Shown here: positions 31,105-39,858 of the stretch, one piece after another | How positions within the stretch are numbered: position 1 is the first letter of the stretch | Layout: every line of letters begins with the position of its first letter | Origin: Clostridiales bacterium | GTDB lineage: Bacteria; Bacillota; Clostridia; Lachnospirales; Lachnospiraceae | Reading direction: 5' to 3' | DNA: 45,967 nucleotides | NCBI GenBank assembly: GCA_029227635.1 | Contig: JAQYAH010000028.1 | Coordinates: 1 to 45,967 of the forward strand | Notes under the pieces: model-generated | What the model was told of the DNA's origin: nothing | Database searches by the model: none | What the model saw: only the letters and a program-made list of their open reading frames with translations | Position numbers and translations under genes: made by a program

Positions 31105-31794
31105 ATGAGTAAATGGTTTGCCGAGCTGGCAGCTGTTTTTACAAAGTGTTTCATCAGGAAGAACAGATACCAGCTGCTCCTCAGTGGTATCGGGGTAACT
31201 GTCAAGGTTTCCCTTCTGGCTGTTATCATCGGAGTGCTCCTGGGCTTTGTAATTGCAATATGTAATCTTTCCAAGAATAAGGTTCTGAAGACTATCGGCG
31301 GAGTGTACACAGATATTATCCGTGGAACCCCCTCTGTTACCCAGCTCCTTATTATCTACTTTGTTATTTTTGCTTCAGTGGATTTGGAGAAGTGGATCAT
31401 AGCGGCTATCGCTTTTGGTATCAACAGTGCCGCTTACGTTTCCGAGATCTTCAGAGCAGGTATCCTTTCTATTGATAAGGGACAGACTGAGGCGGGAAGA
31501 TCCCTGGGACTCAGTGCATCTCAGACCATGACCCGGATCGTGATTCCTCAGGCCATAAAGAATGTTTTTCCGGCCCTTTGCAACGAGTTTATCGTTCTGA
31601 TCAAGGAGACGGCCATTGTGGGATATGTTGGAATCATGGATATCCAGAAGGCCGGCGACTTCATCAAGAGTGCCACCTACGAAGCTTTCATGCCACTTAT
31701 GGCCACTGCGGTCATCTATTATGTGCTCATCAAGCTCCTCACCAGTGTACTCAAGATCTTTGAGAACGCACTGAGGAAATCCGATGTGAGATAG
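31105..31794 (+). CDS. Polar amino-acid ABC transporter permease
   Basis: 229-residue inner-membrane subunit of a His/Glu/Gln/Arg-type importer. The [20 protein letters not shown] start and the [16 protein letters not shown] segment are hallmarks of this permease family. The EAA loop that contacts the ATPase is [20 protein letters not shown]. About five membrane helices are visible. The order permease, ATPase, binding protein is common in Firmicutes. AGAGGAA precedes the ATG. Only one permease gene is present, so it should act as a homodimer. Confidence 0.94.
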   Translation: MSKWFAELAAVFTKCFIRKNRYQLLLSGIGVTVKVSLLAVIIGVLLGFVIAICNLSKNKVLKTIGGVYTDIIRGTPSVTQLLIIYFVIFASVDLEKWIIAAIAFGINSAAYVSEIFRAGILSIDKGQTEAGRSLGLSASQTMTRIVIPQAIKNVFPALCNEFIVLIKETAIVGYVGIMDIQKAGDFIKSATYEAFMPLMATAVIYYVLIKLLTSVLKIFENALRKSDVR

Positions 31795-31807
31795 GAGGGC
31801 CCGCGAC

Positions 31808-32530
31808 ATGATCAGAGTTAATAATCTTCACAAGTATTTCGGTGACCTGGAAGTTCTGAAGGGCATCGACGAACATATTCATCCCGGTGAGGTAGTGGTT
31901 GTTATCGGTCCTTCCGGCTCAGGCAAGAGTACTTTTCTTCGATGCCTGAATCTTCTGGAAGAGCCCACTAAAGGCGAGATCTATGTGGATGACGAGCTCA
32001 TCACTGACGGCAAGGTGGACGTAAATCTGGTTCGCCGCAAGATGGGCATGGTTTTCCAGCAGTTCAATCTTTTCCCTCATCTCTCCATTCTGGGGAATAT
32101 CACCCTGGCGCCGGTCCTTCTCAAGAAGATGACCAAGGAGGAAGCCAAGAAGAGAGCTTTTGAGCTTCTTGAAATGGTAGGACTTGCGGATAAGGCGGAG
32201 GCCTATCCGGCACAGCTTTCCGGCGGACAGAAGCAGCGTGTGGCTATAGCTAGAGCTCTGGCGATGGATCCGGAGATTATGCTTTTTGACGAACCTACCT
32301 CTGCTCTTGACCCGGAGATGGTAGGCGAAGTTCTGGATGTAATGAAAGACCTGGCTCACAAGGGAATGACCATGGTCATTGTGACCCATGAGATGGGATT
32401 TGCCAGAGAGGTTGCCTCAAGAGTTCTTTTCATCGACCAGGGTGTTGTTATGGAGAGCGGAACTCCCGAGGAGCTTTTCGGAAATCCTAAGAACGAGAGA
32501 ACGAAGAGTTTCCTCAGCAAAGTGCTTTAG
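31808..32530 (+). CDS. Polar amino-acid ABC transporter ATP-binding protein (GlnQ-like)
   Basis: 240-residue ATPase with Walker [11 protein letters not shown]-loop [11 protein letters not shown], signature [15 protein letters not shown], Walker [15 protein letters not shown] and H-loop [11 protein letters not shown]. The QQFNLFPH and THEMGFA segments are typical of the glutamine/histidine importer branch. It starts 13 bp after the permease stop with a GGAGGGC site. Confidence 0.95.
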   Translation: MIRVNNLHKYFGDLEVLKGIDEHIHPGEVVVVIGPSGSGKSTFLRCLNLLEEPTKGEIYVDDELITDGKVDVNLVRRKMGMVFQQFNLFPHLSILGNITLAPVLLKKMTKEEAKKRAFELLEMVGLADKAEAYPAQLSGGQKQRVAIARALAMDPEIMLFDEPTSALDPEMVGEVLDVMKDLAHKGMTMVIVTHEMGFAREVASRVLFIDQGVVMESGTPEELFGNPKNERTKSFLSKVL

Positions 32531-32597
32531 TTAATAAGCAGAGGACATCTGCTTGAGAATATTATTTTTAATCAATTAATATTAAGGAGAACATATC

Positions 32598-33383
32598 ATG
32601 AAAAAGTTAACTAAGATTCTTTCCATCATGCTTGTTATCGCTATGGCGGTTGGATGTTTTGCAGCTTGCGGCAAGAAGGAAGCTGATAACGGCGGTTCCG
32701 AGGGTAATTCTATCAAGTTTGGCACAAATGCAGAGTTCCCTCCCTTTGAGTATGTAACTCAGGACGGCACTATCGGCGAGTTCGATGGTATCGACATTGC
32801 CATCGCTAAGCAGATTGCTGAAGAAAACGGCATGGAAGCTACTATCGACAACATGGAGTTTGACTCCCTCATCATCGCTCTTCAGAACGGCCAGGTAGAT
32901 GCAGTTATCGCCGGTATGACAGTTACTGAGGAGAGAGCAGAGGCGGTTGATTTCTCAACTCCCTACTATACCGCTACTCAGGTTATGATCGTTAAGGAAG
33001 ATTCCGACATCACCTGCGCAGAGGATATGGCTGACAAGAAGATAGTTGTTATCCAGGGTTACACAGGCGAGACCTGCGTTCAGGATATGAACTATGAGTA
33101 CGAGGCTTTCAAGAAGGGTACAGAAGCGATCATGGAGCTGGTAAACGGCAAGTGTGATGTTGTTGTTATCGATTCAGCTACCGCTCAGAAGTATGTTGAC
33201 GACAACGAAGGTCTCAAGATCGTAGAAGATCCCAATGCTTTCGAGTCAGAGGAATATGCAATCGCTGTTAAGAAGGGCAACGAGGAGCTCCTTGAGAAGA
33301 TCAATGCTGCTATCGAAAAGATGATTGAGGACGGCACAATCTCTGAGTTCGCAGCTAAGTATGTTGATGCTGACGTAGAATAA
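32598..33383 (+). CDS. Amino-acid ABC transporter substrate-binding lipoprotein
   Basis: 261-residue lipoprotein that captures the amino acid outside the cell. The signal peptide ends with a lipobox at CFAAC, the lipidated Cys being about residue 24. The mature protein has the family-3 solute-binding layout: FGTNAEFPPFEYV, EFDGIDIAIAKQIAEE, DAVIAGMTVTEERAEAVDFS and YYTATQVMIV; several of these contact the ligand. An Arg (EERAE) for carboxylate binding is present. The substrate is a polar amino acid, not further defined. Its codon use is highly biased, suggesting strong expression. A very strong terminator follows. Confidence 0.94.
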   Translation: MKKLTKILSIMLVIAMAVGCFAACGKKEADNGGSEGNSIKFGTNAEFPPFEYVTQDGTIGEFDGIDIAIAKQIAEENGMEATIDNMEFDSLIIALQNGQVDAVIAGMTVTEERAEAVDFSTPYYTATQVMIVKEDSDITCAEDMADKKIVVIQGYTGETCVQDMNYEYEAFKKGTEAIMELVNGKCDVVVIDSATAQKYVDDNEGLKIVEDPNAFESEEYAIAVKKGNEELLEKINAAIEKMIEDGTISEFAAKYVDADVE

Positions 33384-33400
33384 TTGACAATATTTACCCA

Positions 33401-33449
33401 AAAAAGAATGTTTGACAGGCAGTGAACTGTTAAACATTCTTTTTTTTTT
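33401..33449 (+). terminator. Terminator of the amino-acid importer operon
   Basis: AAAGAATGTTT pairs with AAACATTCTTT with an inner ACAG/CTGT pair, followed by a run of about ten T to 33449. Confidence 0.92.
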
Positions 33450-33459
33450 GCGTATATCG

Positions 33460-33468
33460 TGGTAGAAT
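33460..33468 (+). promoter_or_regulatory. Extended -10 promoter for the sulfur oxidoreductase gene
   Basis: TGG-TAGAAT (33460-33468) carries the TGn extension, which can compensate for the poor -35 (T-rich, about 33440). It lies 45 bp before the start codon. Confidence 0.4.
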
Positions 33469-33513
33469 GAAGTGATTCAATGAATTTCTGTTTTATGATG
33501 GAAGGGTATGTAT

Positions 33514-36093
33514 ATGAAAACAGTAATTATTGGCGGCGTTGCTGCAGGAACTAAGGCAGCGGCGAAGATCAAACGTGCAGACAAGACTGCTGAAGTGGTG
33601 ATCTATACCAAATCTAAGGACATCTCTTATGCAGGATGCGGTCTTCCTTACTATGTAGGCGGAAGCATCGAGACCAGAGAGGAACTTGTGGTAAATACTC
33701 CCTCAGCTTACATGTCTAAGACTGAAGTTGAAGTTAAGACCGGAATGGAGGCAGTTTGTGTAGATCCCTCGGCTAAGTCGGTTTCAGTTAAGAACCTTGC
33801 CAGCGGTGAGGTTAATGATGTTGCATATGACAGACTTGTTATCGCCACCGGTGCGGTTCCTTTTGTTCCGGAGGTAACAGGGGTAGATCTCGATGGTGTG
33901 TTCACTATGAGAACTCCTGACGATGCAGTCGGACTTCGCTCTTATATCGAGAATAACAACTGCCGCAGCGCAGTAGTTGTAGGCGGAGGTTTTATCGGAC
34001 TTGAGATTGCCGAGAACCTTTTTGCCAAGGGTCTTGGAGTGACAGTCATCGATATGGCAGATCAGCTTATGCCTGGAATTTTTGACGCTGACATGGCTGG
34101 TCATATTGCCGGCAGACTTAAAGCCAAGGGAATCAGAATCCGCACATCCTGCGGACTCAAGGGAATCAGCGGAGCCGACAAGGCTGACGGTGTTATCTGC
34201 GATTCCGGCAAGATCAATGCAGATGTAGTTGTACTTGCTATCGGTATCCGTCCCGCAACCGCTTTCCTCAAGGATTCCGGAATCGAGATGGTGAAGGGTG
34301 CCATCAAGGTTGACGGCGGAATGAAGACCAATCTTCCCGACATCTATGCAGTTGGTGACTGCGCGCTTGTTTCCAACCGCATTACCGGTAAGGAACAGTG
34401 GTCCGCTATGGGATCCACAGCCAACATTGCAGGCCGCATGCTTGCAAAGAATCTCACCGGAAGTGATGTTTCCTATGCAGGCTGCATGGGAACCGGTGTT
34501 GTTAAGCTTCTCTCCGACCTCAATGCCGGAAGAACCGGTCTCACTGAGGCGGCTGCGAAAGAAGCGGGCTATGATGTTGTCACTGTTACCTGTGTAACCG
34601 ACGACAAGGCTCATTATTATGAAGATGCAGATACTTTTGCAACCAAGCTCATTGCTGATAAGGCCAGCGGAAAGCTTCTTGGTATCCAGGTGGTTGGCAG
34701 CGGAGCTGTAGATAAGATGGTTGACATTGCAGTTTGCGGAATCGCTTTGGGAGCTAAGCTTTCTGATTATGACGACATGGATTTTGCCTATGCACCTCCT
34801 TTCTCGACTGCTATCCATCCTTTTGTTCAGGCAGTTTATGTGCTTGAGAACAAGATCGCCGGAGAATTTGAGACCTTCACTCCTGCAGAGTATGCAGCAG
34901 GCAAGGCTAAGGATTACAAGGTTATCGACTCTTCACCTAAACCCACTATCACCGGGGCTGCCTGGGTAGACTTTGTCAAAGTCAACGAGGAGAATCCCGA
35001 TGTTGCGGGAGCTGCCAAGGATGACAAGCTTCTTCTTGTTTGCGCTAAGGGCAAGAGAGGTTACTTCCTTCAGAATCGCATGAAGGCCCTTGGATATACC
35101 AACACCAGAGTTCTCGAGGGCGGTCTTTTCATGAACGATGTTAAGCCTGTCATCTCCGGAGAGAAGCTTCCTCCCGAGGAGATCAAGAGACTTAAAGGAC
35201 TTGGTTGTCTTCAGGATAAGCGTTTCAACGACGTATTCAACGTTCGTGTCATCACAAGAAACGGTAAGATCACATCAGATGAGCACAAGGCAGTAGCTGA
35301 GGCCGCTGAGATCTTTGGTACCGGTGAAGTTACAATGACTACCCGTCTTACTCTTGAGATCCAGGGCGTCAAGTATGCAAACGTTGCTCCCCTTATTGAA
35401 TTCCTAAACGAGAGAGGCCTTGAGACCGGTGGTACCGGATCTCTTGTTCGTCCCGTTGTATCCTGTAAGGGTACCACCTGCCAGTACGGACTTCTTGATT
35501 CCTACGGAATCAGTGAGAAGCTCCACGAGATCTTCTACAACGGTTATCACGGAGTTACACTTCCTCACAAGTTTAAGATCGCCGTTGGCGGATGCCCTAA
35601 TAACTGCGTTAAGCCTGCCCTCAATGACCTTGGTATCGTGGGTCAGAGAGTGCCTACCATCAATCCGGACAAGTGCCGCGGATGTAAGGTATGTCAGGTT
35701 GTGAACGCCTGCCCGATCAAGATCGCTACAACCGAGAGCGGCAAGATCGAGATCGATCCCGAGGCCTGCAACAACTGCGGACGCTGCATGAGCAAGTGTC
35801 CTTTCGATGCTATCGATTACACCGACGGATACAGAGTATACATCGGCGGACGCTGGGGCAAGAAGGTGGCTCACGGTGTTCCTCTCACAAAAATCTTTAC
35901 AACCGAGGAAGAACTTGTTAATGTAGTTGAGGATACCATCCTTCTCTTCAGAGACGAGGGTATCACCGGAGAGAGACTGTCTGACACAGTGGCTCGTCTC
36001 GGATTCGACTATGTAAACGATAAGCTTATTAATCACAAGATCGATAAGACTGCTGCACTCACCAAGAAGGTAAAGGGCGGCGCAACCTGCTAG
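33514..36093 (+). CDS. Four-module oxidoreductase: CoA-disulfide reductase / rhodanese-like / siroheme 4Fe-4S / ferredoxin
   Basis: 859-residue cytosolic protein. Module 1 (about 1-450) is a CoA-disulfide/NADH oxidase-type flavoprotein with FAD loop VIIGGVAAGTKAAAK, redox Cys42 in SYAGCGLPYYVGG, NAD loop VVVGGGFIGLE near 150-165 and the second FAD motif IYAVGDCAL. Module 2 (about 460-550) is rhodanese-like, with Cys510 in LVCAKGKRG. Module 3 (about 575-705) looks like a sulfite/nitrite reductase ferredoxin-like half plus siroheme/4Fe-4S site: C651-x4-C656 and C694-x3-C698, as in AsrC. Module 4 (about 715-775) has two clusters, C721/724/727/733 and C752/755/758/762. Electrons could pass from NAD(P)H through FAD and clusters to a siroheme. 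ATG 33514 fits GGAAGGG better than ATG 33508. Substrate is unproven; (poly)sulfide, persulfide or sulfite reduction is inferred. Confidence 0.88.
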   Translation: MKTVIIGGVAAGTKAAAKIKRADKTAEVVIYTKSKDISYAGCGLPYYVGGSIETREELVVNTPSAYMSKTEVEVKTGMEAVCVDPSAKSVSVKNLASGEVNDVAYDRLVIATGAVPFVPEVTGVDLDGVFTMRTPDDAVGLRSYIENNNCRSAVVVGGGFIGLEIAENLFAKGLGVTVIDMADQLMPGIFDADMAGHIAGRLKAKGIRIRTSCGLKGISGADKADGVICDSGKINADVVVLAIGIRPATAFLKDSGIEMVKGAIKVDGGMKTNLPDIYAVGDCALVSNRITGKEQWSAMGSTANIAGRMLAKNLTGSDVSYAGCMGTGVVKLLSDLNAGRTGLTEAAAKEAGYDVVTVTCVTDDKAHYYEDADTFATKLIADKASGKLLGIQVVGSGAVDKMVDIAVCGIALGAKLSDYDDMDFAYAPPFSTAIHPFVQAVYVLENKIAGEFETFTPAEYAAGKAKDYKVIDSSPKPTITGAAWVDFVKVNEENPDVAGAAKDDKLLLVCAKGKRGYFLQNRMKALGYTNTRVLEGGLFMNDVKPVISGEKLPPEEIKRLKGLGCLQDKRFNDVFNVRVITRNGKITSDEHKAVAEAAEIFGTGEVTMTTRLTLEIQGVKYANVAPLIEFLNERGLETGGTGSLVRPVVSCKGTTCQYGLLDSYGISEKLHEIFYNGYHGVTLPHKFKIAVGGCPNNCVKPALNDLGIVGQRVPTINPDKCRGCKVCQVVNACPIKIATTESGKIEIDPEACNNCGRCMSKCPFDAIDYTDGYRVYIGGRWGKKVAHGVPLTKIFTTEEELVNVVEDTILLFRDEGITGERLSDTVARLGFDYVNDKLINHKIDKTAALTKKVKGGATC

Positions 36094-36126
36094 TTTGCGG
36101 GACCACTAACTGAATAATTATTAAGC

Positions 36127-36245
36127 AGATTCTGCCAGACTGAACAGAACAGGAGAAGGGCCTTAAAACGAATCCCTTAATATTCTTTGGAATACTAACG
36201 GGAGGAGTCTATCCTTCTCCTGCAGGTCCGGCAGAATCTTTTTTT
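36127..36245 (+). ncRNA. Structured leader RNA ending in an intrinsic terminator (candidate riboswitch)
   Basis: Three stacked helices can be read. P1: AGATTCTGCC (36127-36136) with GGCAGAATCT (36230-36239), extended by GAC/GTC. P2: CAGGAGAAGG (36150-36159) with CCTTCTCCTG (36213-36222), perfect over 10 bp. P3: CCCTTA-TATTC (36174-36185) with GAATA-TAA-GGG (36190-36202) around TTTG, with two single-base bulges. Internal loops are 36141-36149 opposite 36223-36225, and 36160-36173 opposite 36203-36212. Seven T follow P1 directly. The ABC-importer ribosome site (CAGGAGGT, 36252-36259) is immediately downstream. I do not recognise a known class; the B12-box and GCCACTG motifs of cobalamin riboswitches are absent. 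Confidence 0.65.
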
Positions 36246-36264
36246 GATTTTCAGGAGGTAAAAA

Positions 36265-37248
36265 ATGAAACTTAGAAAAATCGCAGCAATGATATTGGTA
36301 CTGGCTCTTGGGGCCTCAATGCTTTTCGGATGCGCAAACAGCACGGCCGAAAAGACAGACGAAGAAACCACGGAGAATAAGGAGACTACAGAGTCAACAG
36401 AGGTGACTTTTAAAGATGATCTGGACCGGGAAGTAACTGTGGATCAGCCTGAAAAGGTGGCAGCACTTCTTGGCAGCTATGCCGATGTGTGGATGCTTGC
36501 CGGAGGCGAAGTCTGTGCAACCGCAGACGATGCCTGGAACGATTTCAACCTGGATCTCCCGGAGGACTGCGTAAACCTTGGTGAGACCAAAGCTCTTGAT
36601 CTGGAACTACTTCTTGCTTCCGAGCCGGATCTCGTAATTGCCAGCACAAACACTTCTCAGCACTTAGAGTGGCTGGAGACTTTTGAAAACGCAGGCATCA
36701 CCGTTGCCTACTTTGACGCTTCCACTTTCGAGTCCTACCTCAACATGCTGAAGATCTGTACCGACATCACCGGAAAGCCGGAACTCTACGAGAAGTACGG
36801 AACCGATCTCATGCCGGTCATCGAGGCGGCCAGAGAAAGTGCCAAAGAGCGAAACGATAAAGACGGTGCTCCCACTGTCCTTGTTATGAGAGCGTCCACC
36901 AGCTTCATCCGAGTAAAAAACAGTGAGGACAACGTCATCGGCGAGATCTTAAAGGATCTTGGAGCCATCAACATCGCCGATTCCGACAGCAGCCTTTTGG
37001 AGAACCTCAATGTGGAGGCGATCCTTTCTGCCGATCCGGACAAGATCTTCATTGTTCAGTCCGGTGATGACTACGAGGGAATGATGGCAAACCTGGACAC
37101 TTTCTTTAAAGACAACCCTGCCTGGAACGATCTCAGTGCGGTAAAGAGCGGACAGGTATACTACATGGATAAGATGCTTTACAACTTTAAGCCTAATGCG
37201 CGTTGGGGAGAGGCATATGAAGGATTGGACGAAGTCCTCGCGAAATAG
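36265..37248 (+). CDS. Metal-chelate/cobalamin-type ABC substrate-binding lipoprotein
   Basis: 327-residue extracellular lipoprotein of the FecB/BtuF class. The signal peptide ends at a lipobox MLFGC (Cys about 24) and is followed by a Thr/Glu-rich linker (about 25-47). The two-lobe fold linked by a long helix shows as VAALLGSYADVWMLAGG, LDLELLLASEPDLVIAS and ILSADPDKIFIVQSG. Ligand could be a siderophore, haem, cobalamin or another metal chelate; binding residues do not decide. An AGGAGGT site precedes the ATG, right after the structured RNA. The permease gene overlaps its end by 32 bp. Confidence 0.9.
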   Translation: MKLRKIAAMILVLALGASMLFGCANSTAEKTDEETTENKETTESTEVTFKDDLDREVTVDQPEKVAALLGSYADVWMLAGGEVCATADDAWNDFNLDLPEDCVNLGETKALDLELLLASEPDLVIASTNTSQHLEWLETFENAGITVAYFDASTFESYLNMLKICTDITGKPELYEKYGTDLMPVIEAARESAKERNDKDGAPTVLVMRASTSFIRVKNSEDNVIGEILKDLGAINIADSDSSLLENLNVEAILSADPDKIFIVQSGDDYEGMMANLDTFFKDNPAWNDLSAVKSGQVYYMDKMLYNFKPNARWGEAYEGLDEVLAK

Positions 37249-38257
37249 AATAATACTGGCTCTGGGAATATTACTGCTTATTGCCGCAGTGCTCCTCAAC
37301 CTGTGTCTTGGCAGCGCAGGAATCACCCTTCCGGAATTATACAGTGCTGTTTTTCACAGAGGAGAGGCGGGAATGGCAGGAAATATTTTTTGGCTGGTCA
37401 GACTGCCCAGAACCACGGCCGCTGTTGCGGCCGGGGCGGGCCTTGCCCTTTCGGGAGCAATCCTTCAGAGTGTTCTGGCAAACCCTTTGGCGTCACCTAA
37501 CATCATTGGTGTGAATGCGGGAGCGGGACTTGGGGTCACCCTTTTTGCGGCTCTCAACGGCTATCTTGGAGCAAAGCTTGGAACCCTGGTCTTTTCAGGG
37601 CTTGGCTATGCGCTTTGCGCTTTTGCGGGAAGCCTTTTTGCGGTTCTGCTTGTGACTACCATAGCGGCAAAAACCGGAGCCTCCAAATCCACAGTCATCC
37701 TCGGAGGCGTGGCATTAAACAGTATTCTTAATGCTGTCACAGAATCCATTTCCGTTTTGGACAAGGATGTTGCGGCTTTAAATGCGGATTTCAGGGTGGG
37801 AGGCTTTTCCGGAGTTTCCTTCACAAGAGTTATCCCCGGATCCATCCTGATCCTTGCAGGTTTTCTCATAATAATGACACTCAGAAATGAGCTGGATGTC
37901 ATGACTCTGGGGGATGAGAGCGCCAGAAGCGTGGGACTTAACGTCAGGCGGTACCGGTTCTTTTTCATAGTCATTGCAGCTCTTTTGGCGGGAGCCAGCG
38001 TGAGCTTTGCCGGACTTCTAGGGTTTGTGGGACTAATTATCCCTCACTTTATCCGGAGAATCGCCGGGAATGAGAACCGCTGGCTGATTCCTTTAAGTGC
38101 AGTGTACGGAGGAGCCTTCGTGCTGTTTTGTGACCTTGGAGCGAGGATGCTTTTTGCACCCTTCGAACTTCCCGTGGGAATCATACTGGCCCTTCTCGGA
38201 GGTCCCTGCTTTGTGATGGTGCTTTTGAAGGAAAAAGGAGGACACAGAAATGGTTAA
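37217..38257 (+). CDS. FecCD/BtuC-family ABC permease
   Basis: 346-residue membrane subunit with eight to ten helices. Family signatures are LVRLPRTTAAVAAGAGLALS, GAILQSVLANPLASPNIIGV near residues 75-95, and GLLGFVGLIIPHFIRRIAGN near 263-282. The last is the loop contacting the ATPase. ATG 37217 follows GGGGAGAGG and lies inside the binding-protein gene, so translation is probably coupled. One permease gene suggests a homodimer. It overlaps the ATPase gene by 8 bp. Confidence 0.93.
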   Translation: MKDWTKSSRNRIILALGILLLIAAVLLNLCLGSAGITLPELYSAVFHRGEAGMAGNIFWLVRLPRTTAAVAAGAGLALSGAILQSVLANPLASPNIIGVNAGAGLGVTLFAALNGYLGAKLGTLVFSGLGYALCAFAGSLFAVLLVTTIAAKTGASKSTVILGGVALNSILNAVTESISVLDKDVAALNADFRVGGFSGVSFTRVIPGSILILAGFLIIMTLRNELDVMTLGDESARSVGLNVRRYRFFFIVIAALLAGASVSFAGLLGFVGLIIPHFIRRIAGNENRWLIPLSAVYGGAFVLFCDLGARMLFAPFELPVGIILALLGGPCFVMVLLKEKGGHRNG

Positions 38258-39008
38258 AGTTACAGGCCTTTGCGCCGGCTACGATAACAGAGAAGTCCTC
38301 CACGATGTTAGCCTGGAGTTTTTGCCCGGCCGGGTGACCACTATCATCGGTGAGAATGGCTGCGGTAAATCCACTCTGTTGAAAGCCATCGCCGGTCAGA
38401 TCGATATTTCCGGAGGAAATGTCATGATCGGAGACCGGGATCGAACGAAGATGAACATCCGGGAGGTGGCAAGGACGGTGGCCTACCTGGCCCAGAGCAA
38501 GACCACTCCGGACATAACCGTGGGGAGAATGGTGCTTCACGGGAGATTTCCCTACCTCACCTATCCCCGGCGGTACTCGAAAAGAGATCTGGAGATCGCC
38601 CAGGAGGCCATGAAGATAATGGGTATTACAGAGCTCAGAGATATGACCCTTAGCCAGCTCTCTGGCGGCATGCGCCAGAAGGTGTACATCGCCATGGCCC
38701 TTGCTCAGCAGTCTCCGGTGATCCTCATGGATGAGCCCACTACTTTTCTTGATATAACCCAGCAGCTGCTTTTTACCGAATCGGCAAGAGACCTGGCAAA
38801 AGACAACAAGACAGTCATAATGGTTCTCCACGACCTGCTTCTCGCTCTCAAGTGGTCCGATGAGATAGTGGTGATGCACGAGGGAAAAGCGATATTTAAT
38901 GGAACCCCGGAGGAGGTTATTGCCTCCGGAACGATTGAAAAGGTGTATGGAGTTGTAGTAAAATCAGTTTCGGAAAAAGACAAGGTCAATTATTACTATG
39001 ATTATTGA
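38250..39008 (+). CDS. FecE/BtuD-family ABC ATP-binding protein
   Basis: 252-residue ATPase with Walker A GENGCGKST, Q-loop LAQSKTTPD, signature LSGGMRQKVYIAMAL, Walker B VILMDEPTTFLD and H-loop VLHDLLLAL. The Asn in the Walker A, the VGRMVLHGRFPYL segment and DITQQLLF after the D-loop are typical of iron-chelate and cobalamin importers. It completes a binding protein, permease and ATPase set. GGAGGAC lies upstream of the ATG. Confidence 0.93.
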   Translation: MVKVTGLCAGYDNREVLHDVSLEFLPGRVTTIIGENGCGKSTLLKAIAGQIDISGGNVMIGDRDRTKMNIREVARTVAYLAQSKTTPDITVGRMVLHGRFPYLTYPRRYSKRDLEIAQEAMKIMGITELRDMTLSQLSGGMRQKVYIAMALAQQSPVILMDEPTTFLDITQQLLFTESARDLAKDNKTVIMVLHDLLLALKWSDEIVVMHEGKAIFNGTPEEVIASGTIEKVYGVVVKSVSEKDKVNYYYDY

Positions 39009-39034
39009 CTTTTGACGAAAGGAACGAAGAAGAA

Positions 39035-39850
39035 ATGAGCAACTACAAACTGATTGCCCTGGATATGGACGGAACCCTCCTGAATTCCCGCAAGGAGATC
39101 ACGGAGGGTAATCTTTTGGCTTTGGAGAAGGCGGCGAAGGCCGGAAAGATCATAGCTCTTTGCACGGGAAGATCGGTGCCTGAACTTATGGATCATGCCC
39201 GGCGAATTAAAGGACTTAAGTATGCGGTCTGTGTAAACGGAGCCATTGTCTATGACGTGGAAGCCGGGAGAACGGTGGCGTCCCACACTATGACTGAGGA
39301 ACAGGTGAGAACTCTTATGGAGATCTCAAAGCAGGAGGACACTCTGGTGCACTTCCTGGACGAGGGTTCCACGATTCAGGCGTACCGGGACGGTGATCTG
39401 AAAAGATTTAATATGGATCATTATGGTAAGCTTTTCGAGCAGGCGGTAACCCAGGTGGAGGACATCTGGGAACATTACTGGTCCAACCCCTATCCTGTAA
39501 AGAAAATCAACATATACCATACGGACACCAAAGCCCGGGAGAGAAACAAGGCCCGTTTTGCCGGCACCGGCATTGAGGCAGTGTACTCCGAGATAACTTC
39601 CCTTGAGTGCTCCGGAAGCGGAGTAACAAAAGGCAGAGGCCTGTTAGACCTCTGCGACATTCTGAATATTTCTGCTGATGAAGTTATCATGGTGGGTGAT
39701 TCCGATAATGATCTGGATTGTCTCAAAACCGCCGGTCTTGCGGTGGCTATGGGCAACGCCAAGGATAATGTAAAGGCAGCCTGCGACGTGGTGGTAGCGG
39801 ACTGCGACCATGACGGCGTTGCGGAAGCTGTTGAGAAATATCTTCTCTAG
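39035..39850 (+). CDS. Cof-type HAD-IIB sugar phosphatase
   Basis: 271-residue phosphatase. Motif I is LDMDGTLLNS (residues 9-18), motif II CTGRSVPE, then the C2 cap (about 85-190), the Lys in GVTKGRGL and motif IV GDSDNDLDCL followed by AVAMGNAKDNV. These are standard for Cof/YidA phosphatases, which act on sugar phosphates or related metabolites. ATG 39035 starts 27 bp after the ABC ATPase stop, with GAAAGGA upstream, so it may be co-transcribed. A role with the importer is not evident. Confidence 0.92.
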   Translation: MSNYKLIALDMDGTLLNSRKEITEGNLLALEKAAKAGKIIALCTGRSVPELMDHARRIKGLKYAVCVNGAIVYDVEAGRTVASHTMTEEQVRTLMEISKQEDTLVHFLDEGSTIQAYRDGDLKRFNMDHYGKLFEQAVTQVEDIWEHYWSNPYPVKKINIYHTDTKARERNKARFAGTGIEAVYSEITSLECSGSGVTKGRGLLDLCDILNISADEVIMVGDSDNDLDCLKTAGLAVAMGNAKDNVKAACDVVVADCDHDGVAEAVEKYLL

Positions 39851-39858
39851 CCGGATCC

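Noticed and set aside
33784-34818. 344-residue open frame antisense to the sulfur oxidoreductase
   Set aside because: A shadow of strongly biased codons in the real gene; no domain and no start signals.
36127-36245. Cobalamin riboswitch ahead of the BtuF-like gene
   Set aside because: No GCCACTG core or B12-box sequence, and the element is too short and simply stacked for that class.
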